Shown here one piece after another: positions 36,029 through 44,251 of a stretch of DNA of 64,000 nucleotides. Positions within the stretch are counted from its first letter, which is position 1; the number at the start of each line of letters is the position of its first letter. Both the position numbers and the translations under genes were made by a program. The notes beneath the pieces were generated by a model. It did no database searches and was not told where the DNA came from. It was given only the letters and a program-made list of their open reading frames with translations. Origin of the DNA: Pontiellaceae bacterium B12227 (GTDB lineage Bacteria > Verrucomicrobiota > Kiritimatiellia > Kiritimatiellales > Pontiellaceae); contig JAROAZ010000010.1 of assembly GCA_029432775.1 (NCBI GenBank), positions 62,001 through 126,000 of the forward strand, given 5' to 3'.

Positions 36029-36286
36029 ATGCAGTTTACATCACTTGATAAGCGGATCTGGATCAAAGGTCTCACACTGGAGTGCCCCCTGGGCCAATCG
36101 TTGGATGACTGCCCGCTCAACGCGTTGCGCTATCTCCCCGTTTCACAAATGAATGCCACCATCAACAACCTCTCCGATGAACAGATCAACTCGATTGTGA
36201 CTATTCATCAACATTGCTATCACGAGCGGTTAAAGGCGGACCCCACGCTGACACCGTCCCATCATCTGCCCCAACTACTACCATAG
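36029..36286 (+). CDS. Small conserved-looking protein with CPLG...CPL motif
   Basis: An 85-residue cytoplasmic protein, start ATG 36029 behind a good AGAGGAG box and a promoter-like pair. It has two closely spaced cysteines (LECPLGQSLDDCPLNAL) and a His/Cys patch (HQHCYHE), so metal binding is possible. I do not recognise the family. Its last 86 bases overlap the C-terminal codons of the convergent beta-propeller gene (36201-37340), so antisense pairing of the two mRNAs is built in. It stands alone on the plus strand amid leftward genes. Confidence 0.65.
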   Translation: MQFTSLDKRIWIKGLTLECPLGQSLDDCPLNALRYLPVSQMNATINNLSDEQINSIVTIHQHCYHERLKADPTLTPSHHLPQLLP

Positions 36287-37340
36287 CATCAATAAGGGCC
36301 GGAGAGGTAATGTCATCGCTGACCTCACGCGACCAAAGCTCTTTTCCATCGTTCAGGTTCAGTAAAAACAGATAACCATCCGCCACGGCCACCACTTTAT
36401 CTCCGGCAACCGCAGCTGAATATGGAATCCCTTCCGTATTGAAGGACCAGAGCAGGGAACCGTCATCCCGATTTACCGCATAAATAAAACCGTCATCCGA
36501 TCCGTAGATAACGCGGTCGTCCGTGACCGCCGGGGTGGTAAAGGTCTGTTCCTCCGACTCCTCGCTGCTCCAGATCAATTCGCCCGAATCCAGATCCACG
36601 CAGAGCATGGCGCCATCGCGCGTTCCACCAAAGGCCTGTGTTCCCGAAACCGCGACCCCCCCCGCCACCTGACCGTCATCCCCCACCTCCACATCCCGAA
36701 GCGGTTTCCCTTCTCTCGAAAAAACATGAAAGGCCGCCAGGCAACTGCCGAAAACAAGGTGTTGTTTTCCAATGCCTGGAACGCCATCGCACCGCTCAAT
36801 CGGTTCGGTTTTCCAGCGCAGTTTGCCCGTATGGAGGTCCAGGGCATGCAGCGAGCCCTCCGACTGATCCAGCAAAATCAACTCCGTTCCCGCCACATTC
36901 GGCGACCCGACAATAATGCCTCCTGAGTCATAGCTCCACTTCGTTTCACCGGTTGCGGCATCCAGGCCATGCACCACGCCCCGCACGGTTCCGACCACCA
37001 CAAAACCCTCAGCACAGACAAGTGATGCTTCGATCCGCTCCGGGCGCTCCTGCCCCGCATCATTCGTATGCTTAAAGCCCGCTTCCCAAAGTTTGGCTCC
37101 CTTCACATCGAGCGCAAAAACGGTTCCGCCTTTTGCAGTAAAATAGATTCGGTTACCATCGGAAACCGGCGTCGCATCCACGGCTCCCCCGGCATTAAAC
37201 CGCCATCGCAGATGCAGCTTGTCCGGGAGCTCGGTTTTCGAAACCCCGCACAGCGAAGCATTGCCATGATACGTTGGCCACTCCGCCCGGCACAGCGAAC
37301 TGCAACACAAGAGGGCCGGAATCAGTTTGCTCCAAATCAT
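36201..37340 (-). CDS. Secreted PQQ-like beta-propeller protein
   Basis: A 379-residue protein with a signal peptide ending near CRA and the opening EWPTYHGNASLCGVS, the W...G...G.S pattern of PQQ-binding-like proteins. At least six blades repeat the GxVxALDxxxGxxxW theme (for example VHGLDAATGETKW and YAVNRDDGSLLWSF). No enzyme residues are evident; such propellers often bind partners or substrates in the periplasm. Its ATG overlaps the GT4 stop by 4 bases, so it is the last cistron of an operon starting with the VOC gene. The 3' end overlaps a convergent small gene. Confidence 0.88.
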   Translation of the reverse strand: MIWSKLIPALLCCSSLCRAEWPTYHGNASLCGVSKTELPDKLHLRWRFNAGGAVDATPVSDGNRIYFTAKGGTVFALDVKGAKLWEAGFKHTNDAGQERPERIEASLVCAEGFVVVGTVRGVVHGLDAATGETKWSYDSGGIIVGSPNVAGTELILLDQSEGSLHALDLHTGKLRWKTEPIERCDGVPGIGKQHLVFGSCLAAFHVFSREGKPLRDVEVGDDGQVAGGVAVSGTQAFGGTRDGAMLCVDLDSGELIWSSEESEEQTFTTPAVTDDRVIYGSDDGFIYAVNRDDGSLLWSFNTEGIPYSAAVAGDKVVAVADGYLFLLNLNDGKELWSREVSDDITSPALIDAMVVVGADDGTVSAWGPPLTARDSNVDE

Positions 37341-38614
37341 TTGGTCAATGTCTCCCGGTATATCGAAATCATTTTCTCTGCCATTGCTTCCACACTGAAA
37401 CGCTCCTCCACGGAAGCCCGTCCCTGAGCACCCAGCTTCCGCGCCTGTTCCGGATTTAAAAGGAGCCGCTTTAATGACTGCACCAGGTCGTCATAAATCA
37501 CGCCGCCGCCCGTCTCGATAATGAGTTCCGGGAAGGCCCCGGCATTCGGCTGCACCACCGGCACGCCCGCCGCCATCGATTCAATCATATACGACCCGAA
37601 GGCTTCGCCCTGTTCCACCGGAACGCACATCACCGAGAGGGATCGCAGAAAATCCAACCGGCTCTCCCTCGAAAAATCCTCGATAAATTCCACGTCGGCA
37701 GCAACCCCCGCCCGGGCCACTTTTTTCCGAAGTCTGGAAACACATTTCCGGTCGCTCCCCACCGCGCCGCCCGTCGCACGCAGTTTCAGTTTTTCCAGGC
37801 CGGGGCACTGTTTCAGCTCAATAAATGCATCCACGAGTTTATCAATGCCCAGCGCGGCATTCATCCGCGAAAGATATCCCAGGACCGGCGGCTCAAAGGA
37901 CAGCGGCGCCGGCTCGTAGCCGTTCAGATCAATGCCGATGTGCACCACATCAATCAGGTCGCGTGGAATCAAAAGCCGTTGGCTCATCCGGTCGGCAAAC
38001 CAGTTGCTGACGGCAACGAACCGATCCACCTCGCCGCACCGCGCACGGATGGCATCCCAGCAGGACTCATTAAAGGGCGGGTTAATTTCGTCCAGCCACC
38101 AGTCCTCATCCTGCAGCGAACAGAGAACCGGAATAGCCAGCCGCGCTTTCAGCTCGCGCGCCAGCCCGATGAGCAGCGCATTTGAGATATGAACCAGATC
38201 CGGCTTTTCGTGATCGACCAGCCATTCAATAAGCCGCTCCAGCTCCTTCTTCTGATTGCCCTCCATGCCGATGATCATGGAAAGCGTCATCGGCCCCAGG
38301 TCAGCGGCCGAGGTGCTGCCCTCCTTTTTTGCGGCCCGTTTGAGCATCCAGTCAGAGTCCAGCAGACGGTCGAGCCAGCGCGGTGTTTTCCTAAAGAAAG
38401 GAACCTGCTGCTGCAGCCACACATTAATGCCGCCGAAAAAGACCGGCACATCCTCCGAGACCGGATCCCCGTCCGTAAACATCGGCAGATACATCGGCAC
38501 CATCACCACATCAACGCCCTGCTTTCGCAGGGCCTGAACCAGCGCACCGTCGCGCATGCAGTTCTGGCAGTAGAACGTGCCGCCCGAGCCCGGAACTATG
38601 TGCACGACCTTCAT
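37337..38614 (-). CDS. Family 4 glycosyltransferase
   Basis: A 425-residue GT-B fold protein. The N-terminal half has VHIVPGSGGTFYCQNCMRDG as its first loop; the C-terminal half has LGYLSRMNAALGIDKLVDAF and the acidic motif EAFGSYMIESMAAGVPVV that binds the donor nucleotide sugar. It would act in the cytoplasm on a lipid or protein acceptor. Placed between two propeller genes (4-base gap, 4-base overlap), it may glycosylate an exported product; the acceptor is not evident. Confidence 0.9.
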   Translation of the reverse strand: MKVVHIVPGSGGTFYCQNCMRDGALVQALRKQGVDVVMVPMYLPMFTDGDPVSEDVPVFFGGINVWLQQQVPFFRKTPRWLDRLLDSDWMLKRAAKKEGSTSAADLGPMTLSMIIGMEGNQKKELERLIEWLVDHEKPDLVHISNALLIGLARELKARLAIPVLCSLQDEDWWLDEINPPFNESCWDAIRARCGEVDRFVAVSNWFADRMSQRLLIPRDLIDVVHIGIDLNGYEPAPLSFEPPVLGYLSRMNAALGIDKLVDAFIELKQCPGLEKLKLRATGGAVGSDRKCVSRLRKKVARAGVAADVEFIEDFSRESRLDFLRSLSVMCVPVEQGEAFGSYMIESMAAGVPVVQPNAGAFPELIIETGGGVIYDDLVQSLKRLLLNPEQARKLGAQGRASVEERFSVEAMAEKMISIYRETLTK

Positions 38615-38618
38615 GGCA

Positions 38619-39944
38619 TCATCTTAAATCAAGGCACTTCATCAGGTTCCAGTCGCGCACCAGCAGCAAACCATCGGAGAGCGCCAGCGGAGCCCAGGCC
38701 ATATCGTTCTTTTCCACCATATCCACCGAAGCCAGTTCGGTATACTTCGTCGGATCCGCTTTGATCAGATGCAGCTTGCCGGTCTTGCCATCCAGATAGA
38801 TCAGTTTACCGTCGGCCATAATAAACGGACCGCGCTCAAAGTTCGGCGCATTGTCAATATCCTTCGTGCGCCAGACCAGCTTCCCATCCAGGGAGAACGA
38901 AGCCAGCCCGTCTTTACGGCTGTTGGAATTGCTGCCGATGAAGAGATGATCGCCCACCACAATCGGCTGATGCAGCTGGGAACCGACCTCATCGGTTTTA
39001 TACAGTTCCTTTGGTTCAAAACCACCGCTCGTTTTTACAATCTGAATCATCGCCGAGCCGGCATCATAGCCGCCCGTGATGAAGAAACGGTTGTCCGGCA
39101 ATGTAACCGGATGCGGAATGGCACCATGACAGCGCCAGCCGGTGTAATCCCACAGCACGGAACCATTGCGCGGTGAAAGCCCAACCACATGAGAGGGTGC
39201 CAATGTGGATACATCCACCGGCTCCGGCTTCGGCTCACCTTTTTTACGACGGGACGCCTTCGGCGCTTTTTCCGAGGAGCCGACTGCAATCACCATATCC
39301 TCTCCACAGACCTTTTCAACCCGAGGAGAAATATAGGCATGAAAACCCAGGCCCTTTGATACCCAGATCCGCTCGCCCGATGTTGCATCATAGGCCGCCA
39401 CACCAACCTCCGGTGCGTTCGGAGCAACCAGTACCATATTGCCGTAGAGCGAAGGTGACTGTGCAATTCCAAACTGGTGGAGCTCCATGGCATACGCTTC
39501 AACCAGATTATGCTTCCACTTCACCTTTTGAGTTTTCAGATCGATGCAGACAAAACTGCCATAGGATGTGACCAGATAAGCCCGTCCGTCGGAAATCGTC
39601 GGAGTACCGCGCGTACCGTCAAACTTCCCCCCTTTCAATTTCCCCGGATCATCGAACGTAACCTTCCAGAGCTCCTTGCCGGATTTCATATCAAAACAGC
39701 GCAGCATACTGATGTCGCCCGCACGATCCGTCAGGTAGGCTTTACCGCCGACAACCGACGCGCCGGAATAGCCATCGAACACCTCCGCAGTCCACAGTAC
39801 CTTCGGCCCCTCCGCCGGCCACGAATCAGCCAGACCGGTTTCCAGAGAAACATTATCGCGGTGCACACCCCCATACTGCGGCCAGTCATCCGCACCGGCG
39901 GTCACGATCATCCCCGACATCAATAACACAATTACCCGCTTCAT
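38619..39944 (-). CDS. Secreted PQQ-like beta-propeller protein
   Basis: A 441-residue protein with a short signal peptide (VIVLLMSGMIVTAGA) and the opening DDWPQYGGVHRDNVS. Propeller blades follow (CFDMKSGKELWKVTF, CIDLKTQKVKWKHNL, SFSLDGKLVWRT), with a Lys-rich insert near residue 230. It is a paralogue of the proteins at 36201 and 50141. Overlaps the VOC stop by 4 bases and ends 4 bases before the GT4 start, so all four genes are cotranscribed. Confidence 0.88.
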   Translation of the reverse strand: MKRVIVLLMSGMIVTAGADDWPQYGGVHRDNVSLETGLADSWPAEGPKVLWTAEVFDGYSGASVVGGKAYLTDRAGDISMLRCFDMKSGKELWKVTFDDPGKLKGGKFDGTRGTPTISDGRAYLVTSYGSFVCIDLKTQKVKWKHNLVEAYAMELHQFGIAQSPSLYGNMVLVAPNAPEVGVAAYDATSGERIWVSKGLGFHAYISPRVEKVCGEDMVIAVGSSEKAPKASRRKKGEPKPEPVDVSTLAPSHVVGLSPRNGSVLWDYTGWRCHGAIPHPVTLPDNRFFITGGYDAGSAMIQIVKTSGGFEPKELYKTDEVGSQLHQPIVVGDHLFIGSNSNSRKDGLASFSLDGKLVWRTKDIDNAPNFERGPFIMADGKLIYLDGKTGKLHLIKADPTKYTELASVDMVEKNDMAWAPLALSDGLLLVRDWNLMKCLDLR

Positions 39945-40351
39945 TTTTCACCTCCTGGATTAAAATAAATGTATTCCAACGTATATCCGTTTGGATCGAG
40001 GAAATAGAGACTCGCCCCGTCCCACCGTTCATAGGCTTCCTTGACAATCTTCACCCCGTTCGCTTTCAGGTGTTCCTCAAATGCAAACACCGCCTCAACC
40101 GAATCCGCCGTCAGCCCGAAATGCGTAAAGGCTTTGCCGAAATTCTTCGGCCGCATTTCCTCATCGAACTTAACCGCATCCCACGGATATTGAATCAGCG
40201 CCAGCACATCATCTGAGCCGATAGGAAAGAACGCATCCTGCTCCCGCCGCTCGCTCATTTCCAGCCCAAGCACCTCTCTATAGAAACGAACCGACTCATC
40301 CAGGTCGGACACCGAGAGGCCAAAGTGACAAATCCCTTTAACAAAACTCAT
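39941..40351 (-). CDS. VOC (glyoxalase/dioxygenase-fold) protein
   Basis: About 136 residues with two beta-alpha-beta-beta-beta modules: HFGLSVSDLDESVRFYREVLG and THFGLTADSVEAVFAFEEHL, ending SLYFLDPNGYTLEYIYF. The metal ligands fit H near the start, H in THFGL and E in LEYIY. This is the extradiol-dioxygenase/glyoxalase superfamily; the substrate is unknown. I chose the ATG at 40351 because GGAG sits 6 bases before it; an in-frame ATG at 40363 contains that box. First gene of the propeller/GT4 operon. Confidence 0.85.
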   Translation of the reverse strand: MSFVKGICHFGLSVSDLDESVRFYREVLGLEMSERREQDAFFPIGSDDVLALIQYPWDAVKFDEEMRPKNFGKAFTHFGLTADSVEAVFAFEEHLKANGVKIVKEAYERWDGASLYFLDPNGYTLEYIYFNPGGEK

Positions 40352-40466
40352 TACACTCTCCATACTGCTTATCCGTCAACAATCACTTTTGCAGGTTGTA
40401 CATAGAAACCGCCGTACCCATCGATCGCGGGGATTGTTCTTAGTCCACGATTTCATGTAAGCTGAG

Positions 40467-41252
40467 CTATTGTATTTTTTTCTCCAGGGCAACTCTATAC
40501 TTGAGTGCATATTTCCTGAGTTTTATGGATTTCGCTTCCTGTTCAACCGTGCGTAAAGTGGATAGATATTCAGCCTTTCCGGAGGCCCATAGTGCCTTGC
40601 AAATCCATGCCATGGCATCTACATGCACAGCATCACTGACCGCGTCATTATACGCACCTTCCAGCACCTCGGCGGCTTTGTCCATGACGTTTGAACTCTC
40701 ATACCTTCCTCGATACAAATATTTGGCGGCATAACGGACTCTAACAGCATCTCCGGAGGCAAGATCATCCAGCAGTTTTTGATCCGCTGCCGAAAATACA
40801 GAGGGGTTCTCCCGAGCCTTTTCCTGTGGCGTAACAGCCACCTCTTCTTGCTTCGGAGGTTCAACCGGAGAGACCGCCACAGGAACCGTACTCTCCTCGA
40901 CCGCTGATGCCACAACTTGAACCTCCTTTGGTTTGGGTTTAGGCTTTGATTTGCCAATACGTGCCGTCTGGCCAAGCTGAGGCGTACCTGAAACAAGTTC
41001 CGGGCGGGCATAGACGATGTTAATATCCATTCGCGTAACAATCCACGTTCCGATAGATATTTCCTTCTCCGCCTCAGAAGACTCAAAAACTTCAACAACC
41101 ATGCCCTCCATCGGCATTTTTCCGCTGGAAACCAGAATTTCTATCTCGTCATCTGAAACGCCGAAAACCACTCCGGAAACCGGATCGGCCGAAGCAGAAA
41201 ACGCCCCGACTATTAAAATCATTACAAGGATTTCTCTGCATCTTTTCATCAT
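40467..41252 (-). CDS. Secreted protein of unknown function
   Basis: A 261-residue protein with a signal peptide (ILVMILIVGAFSASA). A small beta domain follows (VVFGVSDDEIEILVSSG to YARPELVSG), then a charged linker with repeated KPKPKPK and Glu/Pro-rich stretches, and a helical C-terminal domain of ~100 residues. No family is recognised. It lies 2 bases after the stop of the 990-residue-class protein, with its GAGG box inside that gene, so the two are coexpressed and probably act together. Confidence 0.75.
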   Translation of the reverse strand: MMKRCREILVMILIVGAFSASADPVSGVVFGVSDDEIEILVSSGKMPMEGMVVEVFESSEAEKEISIGTWIVTRMDINIVYARPELVSGTPQLGQTARIGKSKPKPKPKEVQVVASAVEESTVPVAVSPVEPPKQEEVAVTPQEKARENPSVFSAADQKLLDDLASGDAVRVRYAAKYLYRGRYESSNVMDKAAEVLEGAYNDAVSDAVHVDAMAWICKALWASGKAEYLSTLRTVEQEAKSIKLRKYALKYRVALEKKIQ

Positions 41253-41254
41253 GT

Positions 41255-44158
41255 TTATTCCTCTTCAAAAGTCGCTTCAATGGGGGCAAGCATTTCAGGA
41301 ATGGGAGCCGGCCCCGGGTAGGTTTTCAGCTGCCAGACGCCATCTTTCTGCGTCACCGTCCACGTTCCCTTGCTTTTTATATTTTTCAGCTCTTCTTTAT
41401 TTCTTTTTCGAATACTCCCTTCAATATGTTCCATGATCCATGTCGCGCCATTCGCCGTACAGGTGTAGGTCCCCGATATATTGCTGTAGTCCCGCACCAC
41501 AACAGGATCAAAGTGGAGCTTCATCTTAACCCATGTTTCTCGATCAGAAGCGTTCATCCATATTTTATACTGCTTCGAGTAATTGGATTTCTCCAGGAAT
41601 TTCTTCCGCATGATCAGATATTCAAAATCCTTGACGACACATTGCCCTTTTTCATCAAAGGACATGCAAACAAAACCGCGCGTCTCAAACTCTCCATTTC
41701 CCCCCATATAGGAATTTTTTGTACTTTCTTTCACTTCCTTCTCGAGCCACGCATCCAGCCGCGGCCCTTTGGCATTACCAAGAAAACTCATGCCTGCAAA
41801 TTCTTTGGAGGGGACATTGTAGTTCAACACCACACCCCCGCCTGCAAGCCCGGTTATTTTTCCGGTGACAGGAATGGCCGCGTCCCCGCGTCCGGGCGCG
41901 ATGACCAAGGGATATTCCTCCAACTTTTTGCCATCCTTCCCTTCCGTGATGACCAGACGATAGCGGGTTTGCAAACGATTTTTCATCTCCATGGAAAGCG
42001 ATGCAACCGCCTGACGCCGATGGTCGCTCGGACCAAAATATCGATAGGTTGCAGGATGCATTCTCCCCGTACCAATAACTCGTTGATGGGTGGCTGCGCC
42101 ATACTTTGCCTCTGCGGATATATAATTGCTTTTCCCCTCAGGCGAATGCGTGTTGTAAACCACCAGGCGCAGCGCCGGGTCATGAATGCGTTCGTTGAGA
42201 ATCAGTCGGTTCTGTTCATCCGCACTTCGCTGCCACAACTGCGCATATAAAAGTTTTCCTTTCGGAAGCATCTGGGTCCAGAGTCCGAATTCTTTTTTGG
42301 GCAAGGTGATCTTGAAAATCTGAAATGGCGGGGAAAAATCTGTGATGTAGTCCCGCGTACCAAATGGGAGGGGCAGTTTTTCCCATGCATTTTTACGGAC
42401 CTCCTCTGTTTTTTCCGGATCGTTGGCCCATTGTTCTTTGAGATAGTCCCCGTTCCTCAAGGCACCAAGCCCTCTGTTTTTATTTAAAGCATATACGGGC
42501 TCATTGGTATCGGCTGCAGACACAATCGGCAGACCGACATCCATGGCAAGCTCCAGCCCTGGATTCCGGGACGTCAGAAGCGGAGCATCAGAAACGTTGA
42601 GGGCAATAGCCGCCGGGCGAAAAAGATAGTGCCGCACGGGCTGGATCGTACGGCCATATTCAATGGAGGGTACTTTTTGGAAACCAAGAACATCGCCACG
42701 GATCAGGATCGGAGGAATCGGTTGCCCATCATACCCTTTTCCAGATGAGACTTGTTGCGGTTCGATCCCTTCGTACATATCCTCTACCATTTTTTCTTCC
42801 AACGCCACGAAGGCGGCCCCGACGGTTTTCTTAAAGAAGGTCATTCCCGAAAGCTCGCTTCCAGTCACAGATTCAGTCGTCATAAAACCTTTGTCGTTGG
42901 CGTGGTATAAAAGCCACGAGGCGGAATAGACCTCGCTATCCTTGTCCACGTAATATCCCACTAAATCAAACAACTTACCCGTAACAAAATCCACGCCCCA
43001 ATCGAGCGGCCCGCCAAAAACAAACTTCACGAAACCCATCGCCTCGGAAAACTGCTCATCGGTCCGCACCCGTTCATAGACCAGGGGTGAAATATATTTA
43101 ATTGTATACGTCGGTGCCGAACCAACATGCTCCCAGCGCACGGGACGCGTTTTCTCTAAATCCAAATAACCCGATTTCCCATCGCCGATAATCTGATCGA
43201 GTTCACCACGAATATGGTTTGGAACCAAAAAGGGTTTGGTAATCGACAGCTCGCTCATCTCCTGAGGATGTTCTCCTGCAAAGGGGCGAAGAATACGCCA
43301 GTCCAGCCCTCTGGTGAGCCCGGCATCCCGCAACGTACGATAGACTCCCAGCCCCCACGGACAGAATTCACTCAGGAAAAACCGCGCCGTGGCATCGGTT
43401 GAGCCCTGCTTAAACTTCGTTTCCTTCGCTTCAGAAAACTGTTCTACAGATGAACAGTTTTCATACCAACCCGCCAACCGCTTCCGGTAGTTTTCCAGTG
43501 AAACAAATGGAGCGGTATGCATGGTCTGCAGCGGAACGTTGATAATCAATTTCCGTGTGAACGGGCTTTGCATGGGAAACGCATCCATTCCCGTGACAAT
43601 GGTTTCGCACCCCGCCAGGGGATGCATGAAAAAAGTATCCTTTTCTGCATTCATTCGCAGTGCGGTAGAATAGTTCGGCAGAAAATCAATCCCCGGATTC
43701 TTCTTTCCAATCCGAATCACCTTTTCGAGGGTCTCCAGCCCTGCATCATAAGCCATGAGTGCCTCAGACTGAAAATGCGGTCCTTTTTCCATGAGCGCCT
43801 GGGCTTCGTAGAGGTAGCAAATACCTTTTGCCAATAGGCCGCGGAGAATAAAAGGCGCGTCGCTAAGGGCATCTCCTTCACACGGCATATTGCCATAGGG
43901 ACCAAACACATCCTCGGCCAGATAATGCCAGATGGACGGAACCGAGATGCCCTCATCAATTAGACGCAGATACGTGCGTTCAAAAAGTTTCAGCTGCGAA
44001 ATAACCTCTTTTTGCCGCTCGCTCATTTGATACATCGGGAGCGACGGATCAACAAAATAGGTCTCCGCCCTTACCAGAGGTGTAAAATCCGAAATCAATG
44101 CGCAGAAAAATAAAGCTCTAATGAATAGCCGAAGCCTTCTGATTATTCGTGTCATCAT
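41255..44158 (-). CDS. Large secreted protein of unknown function
   Basis: About 967 residues starting at the ATG 44158, where GGGGGG precedes it and a signal peptide follows (FIRALFFCALISDFTPLVRA). The frame continues upstream to 44227 but that part lacks a ribosome site. Helical in the first third, beta-rich toward the C-terminus. No catalytic motif is recognised. A C-terminal segment (SNISGTYTCTANGATW and GTWTVTQKDGVWQLKTY) resembles small lipocalin-like strands. Directly upstream of the 261-residue protein. It follows the terpenoid operon by 93 bases and may or may not share its transcript. Confidence 0.75.
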   Translation of the reverse strand: MMTRIIRRLRLFIRALFFCALISDFTPLVRAETYFVDPSLPMYQMSERQKEVISQLKLFERTYLRLIDEGISVPSIWHYLAEDVFGPYGNMPCEGDALSDAPFILRGLLAKGICYLYEAQALMEKGPHFQSEALMAYDAGLETLEKVIRIGKKNPGIDFLPNYSTALRMNAEKDTFFMHPLAGCETIVTGMDAFPMQSPFTRKLIINVPLQTMHTAPFVSLENYRKRLAGWYENCSSVEQFSEAKETKFKQGSTDATARFFLSEFCPWGLGVYRTLRDAGLTRGLDWRILRPFAGEHPQEMSELSITKPFLVPNHIRGELDQIIGDGKSGYLDLEKTRPVRWEHVGSAPTYTIKYISPLVYERVRTDEQFSEAMGFVKFVFGGPLDWGVDFVTGKLFDLVGYYVDKDSEVYSASWLLYHANDKGFMTTESVTGSELSGMTFFKKTVGAAFVALEEKMVEDMYEGIEPQQVSSGKGYDGQPIPPILIRGDVLGFQKVPSIEYGRTIQPVRHYLFRPAAIALNVSDAPLLTSRNPGLELAMDVGLPIVSAADTNEPVYALNKNRGLGALRNGDYLKEQWANDPEKTEEVRKNAWEKLPLPFGTRDYITDFSPPFQIFKITLPKKEFGLWTQMLPKGKLLYAQLWQRSADEQNRLILNERIHDPALRLVVYNTHSPEGKSNYISAEAKYGAATHQRVIGTGRMHPATYRYFGPSDHRRQAVASLSMEMKNRLQTRYRLVITEGKDGKKLEEYPLVIAPGRGDAAIPVTGKITGLAGGGVVLNYNVPSKEFAGMSFLGNAKGPRLDAWLEKEVKESTKNSYMGGNGEFETRGFVCMSFDEKGQCVVKDFEYLIMRKKFLEKSNYSKQYKIWMNASDRETWVKMKLHFDPVVVRDYSNISGTYTCTANGATWIMEHIEGSIRKRNKEELKNIKSKGTWTVTQKDGVWQLKTYPGPAPIPEMLAPIEATFEEE

Positions 44159-44251
44159 TCCCCCCGACCGCTCGTTCTCTGTGAAACATATTCGATTCCA
44201 CCATGCTCTACCAATTATTTTCCGCACTTCCTCTCTCAGGGTTCACTTGCT

